Assembly: GCA_964019335.1 (NCBI GenBank) | Contig: OZ025698.1 | Coordinates: 226,701 to 290,700 of the forward strand | DNA from: Diplonema japonicum | Taxonomy: Eukaryota > Euglenozoa > Diplonemea > Diplonemida > Diplonemidae | DNA length: 64,000 bases | Direction of reading: 5' to 3' | Shown here: positions 42,836 through 55,563 of the stretch, piece by piece | Layout: every line of letters begins with the position of its first letter | Position numbering within the stretch: position 1 is the stretch's first letter | The notes under the pieces: generated by a model | The model's database searches: none | The model's input: only the letters and a program-made list of their open reading frames with translations | What the model was told of the DNA's origin: nothing | Translations under genes and position numbers: made by a program

Positions 42836-43372
42836 CAACCACAGCAAGACCACGGCATCTTCGACCCCAACGCAGTGGTCGAGACCCCACACAGGATGAG
42901 GAGGGCGGTTGAACTGGAGTTGCCAGTCGAAAGCACCTCTCTGAAGGTGGGCAGGAAACACATTGAAACCAAGCAGGACGAGCCGGATTCAAAAGGGTTC
43001 AGCGGGTCACTATACGACCCCAGCAAGAGCGACCGGTTCCAAGCCACAATGAGGCAGTCTGCGCATGGTAATGTAATCACGGGCGAAGGCTGTGAAGAAG
43101 ACTCCTTCCAGTCCCGTGTAGGGAAGGCTACCGTCCACCAGCCTACCGGAAACTTTCTGCAGCACAACCCCGAGGAGTCATCCCCCTACGTCTCCCGCAG
43201 CAGGCATGAAAATCACGTTAAACAAAGCCGCTCTTACTGCCCATGGGCAGTCGATGACCACCATGTCGAACCAGAACAGCCTTACAAACCACTGCACCCT
43301 TCCAACATCGATCATGGAGACGTTCTCTCGGGCGGTAAAATGGAACCGAAGTACGCAGGCAGGAGGCAGTGA
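42343..43372 (+). CDS. Unrecognised 197-aa protein with a repeat-filled intron
   Basis: Exon 1 (42343-42408) encodes MSFDNRMKLSKRPMIKVGSQ plus two residues. A 436-nt intron follows, and exon 2 (42845-43372) joins in phase 0. The product is hydrophilic, rich in His, Ser, Glu and Lys, with no membrane segment or known motif. A KGFSGSLYDPSKSDRF stretch is the most conserved-looking part. The intron holds a degenerate minisatellite and ends in a long A run and CCACAG. It may be a structural, for example flagellar, protein, but that is a guess. Confidence 0.65.
42490..42712 (+). repeat. Degenerate minisatellite in an intron
   Basis: The core CATCCACGGTAACC recurs about six times with spacers of 20-30 bp rich in A and T (AAAATATTTT-like). 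It fills most of the intron of the 42343-43372 gene. Confidence 0.7.
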
Positions 43373-43570
43373 AAGGACCCCCCCCCTCTCCTTCTCTCTT
43401 TGTTGTCCATGTTTAATTCTAGATTTTTTCCTGTTTTTTTTTTTTTTGCCCCCCTCTTTTCTCCTCTCCTTAGACACATTATCCCCTCCTCTTTTCTTCT
43501 CTTTTTTTTTTTTTTAAATATTTCTTATTGTCTTTCCGTTGTTGTGTCCAACACACCATCACCAGTTGGG

Positions 43571-43990
43571 ATGGAGGAGGACATGACGGATGAAGAGCTT
43601 GCACGGGAGTTAGAAAAGTTGCGAGTCAATGTCGTGCGTCAAGTGGAGATCAATAAAGGGCTGACAGAGTTGCAGAGGAGGCAGCAGGTGATGACAGCTG
43701 CAGAGCTGCAAAAAAGGTCTCAGCAGATATGCAACAACCCTGTGCAAGATACGTGGACCTCACACCTCACAAAGGACGGGTATCCTTATGTGTATAATTC
43801 CAGGACAGGTGACAGCCACTGGGGTTATGCCCCTCCCCCCTGTGCACACTCCCCACCCCGCGCCTCGCCACCCCTCCTTCCTGTGCGTCCCACGGACGCA
43901 GCTTCGCAGCTCCTACGACAGCACGCAACACCCCAATCCGCGCGATGTCCTTCTTTGTTCCAAACAGCACCTAACATATCCTTCCTGTAG
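43571..43990 (+). CDS. WW-domain protein, 139 aa
   Basis: I chose ATG 43571 because upstream codons of the longer frame are T-rich leader sequence. The N-terminal 60 residues form an acidic helix or coiled coil (EELARELEKLRVNVVRQVEI). Residues about 62-92 form a WW domain: DTWTSHLTKDGYPYVYNSRT then GDSHWGYAPP, with first Trp, Tyr pair, Asn, Thr, second Trp and Pro in the right spacing. The C-terminal third is Pro-rich. WW domains bind Pro-rich ligands, often in RNA processing or signalling. No intron is seen. Confidence 0.8.
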   Translation: MEEDMTDEELARELEKLRVNVVRQVEINKGLTELQRRQQVMTAAELQKRSQQICNNPVQDTWTSHLTKDGYPYVYNSRTGDSHWGYAPPPCAHSPPRASPPLLPVRPTDAASQLLRQHATPQSARCPSLFQTAPNISFL

Positions 43991-44079
43991 TTTATACGTA
44001 CCCAGTTTTTTTTTCTTTTTTTTTCCTTCTTTTTTTTTTCTCCTGATCATTTCCCTTTTAACATCATCTCAGGAGCACC

Positions 44080-47000
44080 ATGCCGGGCAGCACTACCGGC
44101 GACCCCAAGGAGGAAGGGGCGAAACAGGAAGACCCACTTCCCGAGGAACAGGCAAACCAAGCAGACGAACCTGTTCCTGAAGGTGAGACGAAAGAAGTTG
44201 CCGAAGACCCCGTCCCTGAGGAACAAGGGAACCAGGGGGAATCGACTCTTGTAGAAGATGAAGTGAAGCAGGAAGACCCTGTTCCTGAGGAGCCCGTGCA
44301 GCCTGCAGCTGAGCAGAGCGATGTGTTGAGCCTGCCCAAGTCGCCAGAGGAAGACGAGTTTCAAGTGCCCGAGGACGCTGCGTCTGTGCAGGACAGTGAG
44401 GACCTGGGAGGCAGTTCGTCCTCAGAGTCCGAAGACATGGGAACAATATACGAAAGAGAAGTGAAGAAAAAGAAGAAAGTGAAGCCGAACTGGGTTGCAA
44501 ACATCCTTATCGAGGGTGGCAGCAACCTCAATGTAGGGGGCTGCTGTGGCAGTGGGACCACCTTCCTCGTGGCAAGGCTCGTGACGGACAAGGGTTCGGA
44601 AAAAAGGGTCACAAAGAGATTCACACAGCTGCCGCCTTCCAAGAACGAGAACAGCTGGAGATCTAAAGCTCAGCAGGTGGACATCGAGAACTGGATGGGA
44701 CCCAACCCCAACTGGCGTGCAAGATTCCAGCTCCCCCTCGAGAACTACAGGGACACCAAGCTCCACAATCCCATCATCGCAGTCGAGGTGCACGAGCGCC
44801 GTTCCCTGGTGGATGTTAAGATTGGTGAGTACATCATCCCCGTGGCACCGCGTTACACGGATCTGTCCACAGTGCACCCTGGCGAGGTATCTGAAACAGG
44901 TTTCCTACGCCCTGGTGACGACGGGTGGGGTGACTGCATGCACGAGGCCGAAGAGATCAATGCACCGCTTGGTAGTGGCAAGATCAACATCAGACGTGTC
45001 TACTTCAAGCCGCTTTTGAAGAAGCTGCCAAAGGAGATCCCCGAGCTGTGGAGGGGCACTAAGGTGCTTCCCAACATGCATATGTGGGGCTTGAGTCTGA
45101 AGGGGACGGGCGACTTGAGGTCCGACAACTATATGCTGGAGAAGGGCGACGACTTCGACCTGAGCACGATGACAGGGAAGGTGACCAAAGTGAGGAACAG
45201 GAACCTCACTGTCCAGGTGCAGTGGGATGGCGACTCAGAGAAGCGGTGGTACAGGAGCGGGCTGGACGGGATCCACGACGTGCTGCCCGTCTCGCACAAG
45301 GCGGGGTCCGGGGACACCGCTGAGCATCTCTACGTCACAGAGTGGAACCCCATGGACCTGTTCTCCCCCAAGCAGATCCGTCATATGCTCTTCGTGCTTC
45401 GCCAGATGAACCAGCTCGTGATTCAGGGCATCACCAACCTGAGGGCCACCCGAACAAAAGACACAGAACAGCGAAAGCAAGAGTTCCATGATCTTATCCA
45501 GAAGGCCCTCCTCCCCTTACCCGGGTGGCTCAGCCTCTATTCCTTGTTCTCGGTACTTGTTGAGAACTACGACAACCTGACGAGAAGCGAGTCGCAGAGC
45601 TTCCGCCAGTCGTGGGACAACGAGGCACCCACGCTGAAGAGGGAGATCATCGCTGGGCTGTTTCACCCCAGGTTCCCTGCACGCGATAGGTACAACTTGC
45701 TGCTGACGTGCAAGATAATTGACGAGGACATCAACGAGTCGACGGAGCCCGTCGAGGCCACTACTGTCGACGTCGAGGGGGAGGAGTCCATTGCAGCACC
45801 TCTCACCAGGGCAGACTCACAGGCGTGGGAGGAGCTGAAGCGTTGGAGGGACACCAACCGCTACACGGAGGCAGGCCTTGCGTACATCAAGGGGGTTGTG
45901 CACACGTGGACGAAGAGCAACAACACACGCAACGTGAAGGACGCGCTGGACAGGCTCATCCCCAAACTGGTTGCAAGACTGCAGCCGCAGGACGAAGTCG
46001 GCAGGTCTGCTGTGCTGAACGACGTGTTCATGAACTGCGTGCTGAAGGACGCCGCTACCTTTATGTACAAAGCAGAGAAAGACTTGCAAAGCAGAACAGG
46101 GGTTCCAACAACAAAGACCGTCCAGGAAATGCAAGAGCAGAGCTCTAACGAGATGCAGAAACTGCTGGCACCGTTCGGCTCGAGTACCGACCAGGGCACG
46201 GGTCCTAAACATATGTTGGAACTCTGCAGGGCTCTGGAAGAAGTCAGTTTACTGCAAACCTCCGAGGCCATTGAGAGCGCTGTCGGTTGGAAACCGAGGC
46301 AGAGCGGCGACAAATTTGTGAAGGACATGAAAACCATGACCCGCAGGCACAAGAAGAAGCTCGTCAACGAGAAGACCTCATGCTGCACGTCGGCGTGGAG
46401 CACCGTGAAGCCCTATTTGAAGTCCCCGATGAGAAGGTCATGCGACTACATGGAGGGCAGGCTGGGGTCAGCCATCGGTGAATACTTCAGGTTCGTGAAG
46501 TTCATCGTGCACATCAACCTGTTGTGCTTCTTCATCTGGGCATACTTCGTGGTCGCACCGTGGGTGGACTGGGTCAGCAACGATGTGGTAAACAACGGCA
46601 CTGCAAACGACGTCGACGTGGACTTCGCGAAGGCATTTGGGAACATGATCGGTGTGCTGGGGCACACTGAGTACAACGCGACAAACGTGACGCATCCTTT
46701 CAGCATTGCGCGTGAGGAGGGCGATTGGTTCCTTTACGGCGCGTACCCCACTAGGCTCGACATCAACTACAGGATCGGTGCGGCGTACACAGCAGCCTGC
46801 TTCCTCACGCTCATTGCAACCTTCCTGTTCATCGCTGTGGAGATCGGAAAGCGTGTGAAGCAAGAACCATCAGGACTGTCCAAGACGAACAACAGGGAAC
46901 TCTTCAAAGCCAAGTGGAAACGTATCCTCGGCAGGGAAATCATGTTCTCGAAGTCCCGCCTGTCGCTTGTCGACCAACGCATCGACAGCGCTGACATCTC

Positions 47001-49633
47001 ATTGGACCCCATCAGCCTGGAGCAGATCGAAGACAGTGCCATGATGCAAGTCATGGAGGAGGAGAACGCCATCAATTTGCTGAGCTGGCCGATCGGCCTT
47101 AGTGACGCCGAGGGCACCAAACTTAAATTGGAAAGCTCAAGGCAATTCTGGGAGTTACAACACGCATTGATCGGCTACCAAGAAGCAGAGCTGGAACATG
47201 ACGGAGCTTGCTGCTCCGAGATGCGTGTCAGGCAGTACAAGACTTATGTAGGATGGTGGTTGTCTGTCTGCATCTTCGTAGAGTCCTTCATCCTCCTATT
47301 CTTAATCCTTGACAACCGTGAGAAGCTCAACACTGACTACAACGAATGGGTGGCGCCTATTTTGATCGCAGCCGTGAACAGTGGTACTCCTGTGATCCTC
47401 AAGAAGATCGTGCAGATTCTTGAGTACTACGAGGATAATAGGCTAACCGTGTACCACATCATCATCAGACAGTTCTGCTGCAAGATGTCTAACATGGTGT
47501 GGGTTATTCTACAGTCCATCAACACCACCAACGTCCCAGGCCAGCGCTGCACTGTGAACGACACAGCAACGCTTATATACCAGCTGGTAGCAACTGGGTT
47601 GGCTTTGGAGGTTATCTTGTTCTTCGCTTCAGGGTTGGGGCTCATGTTATTCGGGAGGGTCGTGGTGTACCCCATGGCGGTGAAGAGTATTTTCATGAAG
47701 ACCATGAATCTTAAAACCCCGAAAAAGTTTAGACCATCATCTGAAGCAGCGCTGTCGTTCACAGATGGAAAAGTTACCATTGATGATGACCTCACCGAAG
47801 AGAACAGATCTATGTATGTCAAGGTGAGTAACGTAATCGACTTGTATGAAGAACCCAAGGAGGCGGCGCTAAAACTAGACCAAGCAAAAGAAGTCCTTCT
47901 TGACAAGCAGAACTCCAACGACCACGAGAACGAAAAGGCCGCTTTCAAGCAGGTCAGAAAACTGCAACAAGAGGCGGTCAACATTAAGAAAATCGCTCTG
48001 ACGAAATCCCTGCAGGAGAAGAACCTCGACAGCGAGATGTGCATGCAGACGAAGCTGCACGCGGAACGGGACATCATCTTCCAAACTTACATGTTCACCA
48101 TGGAGGACTACAAGAAGTCCTACGACATGATAAAGCTCCTGAGACTTCTGCGAAAGATGAACAAACACATTCCTGCTGACGTTGCGATGACAACTGCAGA
48201 GTGCCTCCCATTGGACGAACTCATGTGCCCCATCAAGCCAGGGGCAGTAGGGTACCATGTCCCCCGTGACACAAAGCCGAAATGGACTACAGTTCCCGAC
48301 CTCGTCCTCCTCGATCAGTTCGGCGAGCTAAAGGACGTTGTCAGGAACCAGCTGCTTACCGACGTGGAGAAGAAGAAGATTAAACAACTGGACGAGAACC
48401 TAATAGAGAAGGTGAGCACTGTCATCACTATCCAAAACGCATACTGCAAAACTGTGAAGGAGCAGGGCCGCACCACGATGAAACAAGGAGGCGAAGTGGA
48501 TGAAGAAGATCTTGAAGCCTTCCATCTGAGGAAGCAGGACGCTGAGCTCCACATATGCGAACACAGAAGGGAACTGTACGACATGCTGAGGCTGAGGGTG
48601 TACCTCAAGCAAAAGAAAGACTACACGCAAAAGGTGAACAGGCTCCTGAAGGACCTGAACGACGCCAGAGAGAACATGCCCCCCGCAAATGGAAAATCTG
48701 AGTTCGAGCTCCCACAGCAGGTCATGTCCTTCCTGTACCTTCAGTCGCTCGTGTGGGTGGGGTCCGTCTTCTCGCCGATGATGATGGTGCAGGGCTTCCT
48801 CGCAACGTTGATTTGGTTCATCTCGCAGAGGTACTTTGTGGACTGGTTCCATGTAGGGTCCAAGTATGGCACGAAAATTAAAAAAAAAAAAAAAAAAAGG
48901 CGTCCTATCGCAATTGGGAGCTCCAGCGTGTTCTTCTACTATCTCATGGGGGTGGTACTCTTCGTGGCCATGATCCCGATTGCAGCGTTCATGGACACAA
49001 CAATGGTAATGCTAAAAGGGAAAAGAAAAAAAAAAATAAATACAGGACTGTGGGCCACACTCAGGCACAACACCGATCCACGGGTTTTGGGAGTGGGCCG
49101 GCGACTGGCCGGACCCGCTTGACAAGATCACAGCGTGGTTCTTCTCCCCGTTTGTTCTCGTGTCGATTATATGCTTGCAGGTCGGGGTTCAGATCTTGGG
49201 ATACATGAAATATTTCGGGCTCAGCAGAGACGTGGAGTCTGCTTACAAAGAGGTATTTCTTTTTTTTTTTTTTTTTATAATACAAAATCGGCAAATACAG
49301 CTCGCCGAGCAAAAGGCAGAAGGGAAGGAAACAGCTGCCTATATGCTGCGTTACACGCAAGATATTCAAAATTTCCACAGATCACAGCTGTTGCTTGAGC
49401 CCAACTTGATGCTTGACACCACCTCTGATGTTTTCGTGGGTGGTAAGGGGTCAGTGAATTTAAGTTACACCAACACATTCGAGACAACAATGTGCGGATT
49501 ACTCAAGAGATCACCTCTTGATCAGCTCGAGCAGAAAGTTTTACAAGGCGACAATGCTCATGTGCTTAAATCTGTCAAAGCTGCTAAAAACAACGCTCCG
49601 ATGATGGTTTCTTCAATTTGGGTTAACAAGTGA
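44080..49633 (+). CDS. TMC-family (transmembrane channel-like) protein with large N-terminal region
   Basis: Exons 44080-49005, 49046-49252 and 49301-49633 join in phase 0. A further intron 48864-48899 (GT...AAAG, 36 nt) probably removes a poly-Lys insert, giving 1809 rather than 1821 aa. An acidic, repetitive N-terminus (to about 115) is followed by a C2-like region (about 130-310) and a helical region. Membrane segments start near residue 804. TMC hallmarks are the start of the membrane part (LGSAIGEYFRFVKFIVHINL), FLYLQSLVWVGSVFSPMM late in the protein, and CGPHSG in exon 2 where TMCs have CGPF. TMC proteins form mechanosensitive or leak cation channels. A trans-splice-like acceptor TCATCTCAG ends at 44072. 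Confidence 0.8.
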
Positions 49634-50299
49634 GAAGAAAAAAAAAAAGAAAAAGAAATGGTAAGGGGAAAAAAAAAAGTGTTTAACCGTCCCTCTCATC
49701 TCCCTTACGTGTTATCATTTATTTTTTTTGTGTTTTTTTTTCTCTCTTTTTTTTCTTTCTTTTTTTTTCTCTCTCTCTCGGGATCGTTCTCATAATGTCA
49801 TTGTCAAGTTTCTTGGGAAAGGGGGAGAAAAAAAAAAACAAAAAGGAAATCTCCCCCTTGCTATACATAGAACGATTGGTACGAGAGGAGGGGGGGGAAA
49901 AAAATGAAAGAAAGAAAAAAAGAAGAAAAAAAAACCAAGGAAAGAAATGAAAGAATGGTCAGTTATTTTACACTTGTCCGTGGCTTATAGGAAGTACAAA
50001 GAAAGGTGAACTCGATCATCTCCTTCAAAAGGGGGCCCATTTTCAAGTACGAGTAGTCTTAGATATTTCAAGGGCAAGTGTAGAATAATCGACCACATGA
50101 AAGAAAAACGAAAAAGAAAAAAAAACAAGAAAAAAACGAGGCGACAGGAGAAGGAAGTGAGAGAGGAGGGCGGCGCTGTATGAAAACTTGCTGCCCTTCC
50201 CCCCTTCCCTCCACCTTCCCTCCCTCCCCTTTTCTCCACCCTCCCCCACTGTGCCGACACGAGTAGGGGGACCCTTCCTTTCTCAATCTCCCCTCCACC

Positions 50300-50331
<32 letters not shown>

Positions 50332-52784
50332 GTACGCCATAGATACCAAACCCTTGGAGAATGCAAGTAGGACCTTCTCCCCTTCTTTTTCTGTTTTTTT
50401 TTTCTTTTGCATATGATTCCTTTCTCCTTTGTTTTTTTTTCTTCTTTTTCTCTTCGTCTTTCCCATTCTACACCTGTTCGCATTACTTACCATCAGGGGG
50501 GGGGGGGGGGTAGGTAGAAAAAAGAAACTGTAATGACAAGCCAGATAGAGCATTCCCGCCTTAGTTAGTCAGTCGACTTAGTGCCACTACATGTGCAACG
50601 GACTGATGAGGATGTCAGCAGCATTTGAAGCCCGATAGTTACACAGTGCAAGACCTGTTCACATCAGGAATAGTTACAGCCCACAGCCCATGGAAGGCCG
50701 TCGGTGTTATTCAGATCCGGGCACCCGTGACCTATGAGCTGCTCACAGACGCAGCTGTGGCCAATGCGAGGACAATGCGAGGGACGATGCATGGAGGTGC
50801 AGGCACACAGTGGACTGGGAAGCTAACCTGCAAGGATGGATCAAGAACAAACACGGCAAAGCCCTTGTTAAGCGGGTTTACACCACGACACCTTCAGTAT
50901 TCCGTCAGTTCTAAACATGACCGTGGCATTCCAAGACTCTCCATGCCGTGCAGTAGCAACATTGTGAAGCACACGGGGCACATGCGAAGTCATAGAGCAC
51001 CCAGCTCAAAAATCATTGGCCTGTTATTATCCGGGATTTAAACATAAGCCGGAATTCGAGACAGCTTACTATAGCACACGCTGTTTTTTTTCCGAGTTGA
51101 TGCTTCATGACACATCCTCACCGGTACCACGTATCGTGGTTGCTGTCTGCATTTACAAGATCCTGGAAGAAGGCATGGTGCCCTGACTAGCCCCAATGTG
51201 GTCAGGATGCCTATTCTAGATGGTTAACATTTATAGGAACTGAGTTCCTTGTTCTGAGCAGAGCAGCCCTTCATAACCGTCGCGAAGCTGTGGACCCGGG
51301 TGGCAAGGGCAACAGTGGTGAGAAGGCCTGAGAAGCCGGTATACTCGCCCAGGGTGCAGAACACGACGACAGACGCAGTATCGCAAAGCATCCAGAGGAC
51401 TAGCTGGTGGGCGCGAACGCGAGTGCGAGTGCGAGATGCCTGGGGTGTGACGCACTCTGCAACGTAAGGGACGGGACCAGCATCCTTCTGCAGCATACCA
51501 CTTAGCACTGCCGAGTACGGCCAACGCCGACTGCGAATGGTGGCCACGTCAGCTGGCCACGACATATATATATCGGTACACGAAACTGCATTTCAGGAAT
51601 AGGCCCTTCCACCCGGGGGAACCTCTTAGCCCCGAAATTCTCCCTTGTACCACAAGCACGGCTGAAGAAGAAATACTTCCCAGGTGTCTTGTTTGTCCTC
51701 AATTGACTGAGAGTCCTGAGGTGGGGCAAGAACGGAGGGCAAGTGTCCTAGGCAAACCTTGCGAAGAAGATCCACATGGGTGGTAGACCTAGCTGGCTGG
51801 GCAAGAAAACTCGGCAGAATCCACGGCGTTTTGGACAAGGTGCACCTAAAAGGTACAGAGAATCACCTGATTTCGACACTACCTGCTGTCACTACTGCAG
51901 GCTCCCTTCAAAAGACACCTTTTTTTGGACCAACCCAGCGTTTGCACAAAAAGTAGTCTTTTAGCCGCCTTATTATAGGACTAGAGGGTCCAAAAATCTG
52001 GCCAAAAAATGAGTGATCGGAATTCATCTCGTCAAAAATAAATAGGAAAGGACCCCCTAAAAAAGGTTTATTACACCAAAGTTCGCAGCAGAAGATGCGG
52101 AATATTTGAGACAATGCGCAGTACTGACAGCGCAGAGAAACGAGTGGTCGGACCCCTTCGTGCCTACTACAGAGCACAACAACGCAATCCACCCTACGTT
52201 CGTGCGAGAAGTTGTGTTCGCCAGGCGGTTTATGAAGCAACAAAGTCATTATTCTTGTTTTTCAACAGATCAGAAGTTAAGAAAGTGGTGGGGTTGTGTT
52301 GTGTTGTGTTGTGTTGTGTTGTGTTGTGTTGTGTTGTGTTGTGTTGTGTTGTGTTGTGTTGTGTTGTGTTGTGTTGTGTTGTGTTGTGTTGTGTTGTGTT
52401 GTGTTGTGTTGTGTTGTGTTGTGTTGTGTTGTGTTGTGTTGTGTTGTGTTGTGTTGTGTTGTGTTGTGTTGTGTTGTGTTGTGTTGTGTTGTGTTGTGTT
52501 GTGTTGTGTTGTGTTGTGTTGTGTTGTGTTGTGTCATATTGATGACCCCGTCACTGCTGCTCCCCAGCAGTCACGTCTCAATCAGAAGAGAGTGCAAACT
52601 TACTTCGCGCTGCTAGGTGTGGCAACCTGTATCACCTTGTTCGTACGGGGAAAAAAAAAAAAAAAAAAAAGTTCCGAATCGGGTTTCGAAATAGTTCCAT
52701 GATAGCTATGTTCTGTTCCATACGTCCCTTCCCCCTTTTCTTGTAATCTTCCTGTGGAATTAAAATAAAAAAAGGGGGAGGGGG
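49634..52784. other. Long intergenic region, partly unidentified
   Basis: 49634-50530 is homopolymer-rich. 50530-52100 has ordinary composition and may be decayed repeat or transposon sequence: a 138-codon frame at 50625-51041 and minus frames at 51224-51565 show no known domain. A 5-bp satellite occupies 52294-52534. No gene is supported. Confidence 0.45.
52294..52534 (+). repeat. (GTGTT)n satellite, about 48 units
   Basis: A nearly perfect 5-bp repeat of about 240 bp. All frames are open (a Val-Leu-Cys-Cys-Val pattern on one strand, Thr-Gln-His-Asn on the other), which creates false long frames. One strand is G/T only. Confidence 0.95.
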
Positions 52785-54293
52785 ATGGACAGCAAAAGCA
52801 AACACAATGTGCAGCTTGAGGTTAAGATACCATTCTGTGAGTCCATTATGGTCGAGGCTGAAGCAGCTGAGAGCATCCAAGACGTGAAGGACAAGATTGG
52901 TACGATGTGCAAGCTGTTTAAAGACACCTTCACCTTGACCTTCGATGGAGAAGAGATAGGGGGCGACACCGACTGCAGGCTTGTCAGGGAGCTGCCTTTC
53001 GAGGACTGCAGCACGTTGCAAGTGGCATACGACGATCAATACACAGCTCGCAAAGAACTGCGAGCGGCGATGGGAAGTAGATATTTCTCCGATATCCAAG
53101 GGTTCTGCGACAGGCGTGACCACGACCTGGCGGTTTGTGAAATTGTTCCCTTGCTTGAGAAGGCAGGCTGGCTACGGAAGCACATAGCGAAGATCCTCAT
53201 TTGTGCGAACCGCAATGGCCATGAAGCAACTCTGGACTTGCTGATGTCTTATTACGCCGACACTCTGAATAGCTCCCATTTACAACACGAAACCGGCATA
53301 AGTATGGTGGGTGAAAGGGGGAAGTAAAAAAAAAGAAAAAAAAAAAAAAAAAAAAAGAAAAGAAAATCAGGCACTTCGTTGCTCCACCTTTGCGATAGGT
53401 TTGACACCACCAGTAACCCACATCTGCACGCGTCTCTCTTCGAGCTCTTAGCCCGCCACGGAGCGAACGTGAAACTGGCAAATGGGTCAGGGAGAACTGC
53501 ACTGCACATGCTGGTCGGCAACGGGACTTCGAATACAAACGCGAAACTGTGTTGTGCGATCCGCCTGCTGGAACTTGGTGCTGATGCAAACGTAGCTGAC
53601 AAGAATGGTGTGGTGAAATATATATATATTTTTTATCCACGACACACAGGCAGCACGCCTTTGCATGATGTGTTTCAAGCAGAGGTTGAGTTGGATGACT
53701 TCGCCAAGTACTTACTTCGGAATGGCCACATCACCCGTATTGGTGTTGCCATGAAGGATAAGAAAGGCCGCACACCTCTACACACTGCCGCTGGTAGTTT
53801 GTTTAGCTTGGAAACTATCGACATCTTGCTGCAGCACAAGGCAGATATCTATGGAACAGACCGTAGAGGAGCGAGGCCTTTGCACTATTTGATGGGCTCT
53901 GCAGTTGACCTGAGGGTCTTCCGGACAGCAGTGGTTCGTTTACTTGGAGGGGATGGGATCAACGTGGAGGACAACAAAGGGCAGACACCTCTACACCATG
54001 CTGCTTTGTGCACCCGCGACGATGCGGGTGAGCGTGTTCAGTTCCTCCTCAAGCTTGGTGCCAGCGTGATGGCAAGAGACAACGAGGGGAGAACACCCTT
54101 ACACCTCGTGAAAAGGCCTTGTGTTGAAAAACTGCTCATGAATGAGAAAAGCAAAATTGTTGATATATGCGATGCTTTTTTGAAACACAAACCGGTGCGC
54201 AAGAAGGCTGTGGACCCTCATACACCGCATTGCAGCAAGGTTGCCAAGCCCGCGAAGTCTCGGCAGGCTGCCAAGCACCCCAGTTGGAAGTGA
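52785..54293 (+). CDS. Ubiquitin-like N-terminus plus ankyrin-repeat protein, complete paralogue
   Basis: Exons 52785-53301, 53371-53607 and 53650-54293 join to 465 aa; both introns are phase 1. Residues about 1-80 are a ubiquitin-like domain (ESIQDVKDKIGTMCKLFK, FDGEEIGGD, DCSTLQV) closely matching the minus-strand gene at the left edge. A helical region and about seven ankyrin repeats follow (GRTPLHTAAG, ILLQHKADIYG, DNEGRTPLH). The C-terminus is basic (KKAVDPHTPHCSKVAKPAKS). As in its paralogue, the second intron interrupts the Gly before an ankyrin TPLH motif. The first intron is mostly poly-A. Role unknown; likely an adaptor. Confidence 0.87.
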
Positions 54294-55563
54294 TGGTTGA
54301 TATCCTGAAAGCTCGATTTTTCTCTCTTTTTTGAAAAAAAAAAAAAAAAAAAAAAAACTCCCCCCGAAATTCCAAATTTCCAGGTTCAAACTGGGTTTTT
54401 TTAATATTATAGGGGTAATTCACTTAATCCAAAACCAGTTCTAGGGGTCCCGAGACGCTGAGCAGGGCTGTAAATAATAACTATTTGTTTGTGGCACAGC
54501 CGGGGATTAACCTGTAGAAGGATAACGGTTGCAAAGCCTGCCACCCTCAGGGTGCAGTTCGCTCGCTTGTGAGAGGGGGAAAGGAAAAGAAAAAAAAAAA
54601 AGAAAAAAACTGTTCTTATTTTTTGGATATTAAGTGGATTGCCCCTTTGCACACAAATAAAGAAGGACTTGTTATTTCCTCTCCCCCCCCCCCCCCCCCC
54701 CCCTCCCCCCTCTTTTTTTTTCTTATCTCATCTTTTTGGTGAGCCGTTTGCTAACCCACAGTGAGTTTTATTGATTTGCTTGCTGTAATAACTATTTAAT
54801 CCCAACAAGAAATGACCTTCCAAGGGCCCGCATTCACCGTGATTAATGGGGGAGGACCAGCTGTGAATTAAAGAGCCTCCCGAGTGCGTGAAGTTTAAAA
54901 TTTCAGAAGAGTGGAATAAAAACAACTATTTCCCGGAAGGAAGGTTTTAAAGCAGGCCCCAGTGTCACGGTGGCCCCCATGCTACAACTTATATTCGGCA
55001 TTTCGTCAATATTCATAGACAGGACCCTAGTGTCAAAAAGAGTGTGTTAATCTGTTCAATATTTAGTCAAGGTTCTTAAGTAATGGTAACACAGGGCGGT
55101 TTAGCCAAAGTAATTATACTTGTTTGTGGTAAAAAAAAAACAAGAAACAAACACACGTAAACTATTCAATAAGTTTAATGTCACCAGCATGACGCCTATT
55201 TACTGAGCCGCATGCAACAGACACACGAAACCTGTTTCGTATTTCGTCAATGCTCATAAAGTAGACCCCCAAAATGTCAAGAAGTAACTCCCCTAACTAA
55301 GCACACGGAAACTATTCGATGCCGTTGAGATCGATAAGAGCACCCCACTGGGCAGGTCATGAAGCAACTAACGTTATTTCTTCTTTCTTTCTTTTCTTTT
55401 CTTTTTTTTTTTTTTAAAAAGGTTGTGCCATTTTTACCACCTATCCCCCCCCCCCATCCCATCCCATGGTTAAATACAACAAAAGCTCCTCAATGAGGGA
55501 AGGGAGGACGAGAAAAAAAAAAAAAAAAAAAAGAAGAAACAAAAAATAATAAAAGAAACATAA
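54294..55563. other. Intergenic with a MITE-like element and AT-rich degenerate repeats
   Basis: Besides the element at 54411-54646, two diverged direct copies of a segment with ATTTCGTCAAT, then TCATA and GACCC, lie near 54994 and 55232. Short AAACTATTC-type motifs recur. No gene is supported. Confidence 0.5.
54411..54646. mobile_element. MITE-like element with terminal inverted repeats
   Basis: The left end AGGGGTAATTCACTTAATCC, then AAAA, is an inverted copy of the right end TTTTGGATATTAAGTGGATT, then GCCCCT, with few mismatches over about 25 bp. Total length is about 236 bp, non-coding. A related degenerate copy is at 35572-35844. Clear target-site duplications were not found. Confidence 0.65.

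Noticed and set aside
50580-50650. Second hammerhead-like core CTGATGAGGATG...CATTTGAAG
   Set aside because: Stem II needs two GU pairs, GAAA is replaced by GAAG, and no matching stem I or III strands were found nearby.
51224-51565. 113-codon minus-strand ORF and the 138-codon plus frame at 50625-51041
   Set aside because: No recognisable domain, no acceptor-like tract before the start, and composition fits decayed repeat sequence.
52106-52702. ORFs of Val-Leu-Cys-Cys-Val repeats
   Set aside because: Translation of the (GTGTT)n satellite with no flanking domain.
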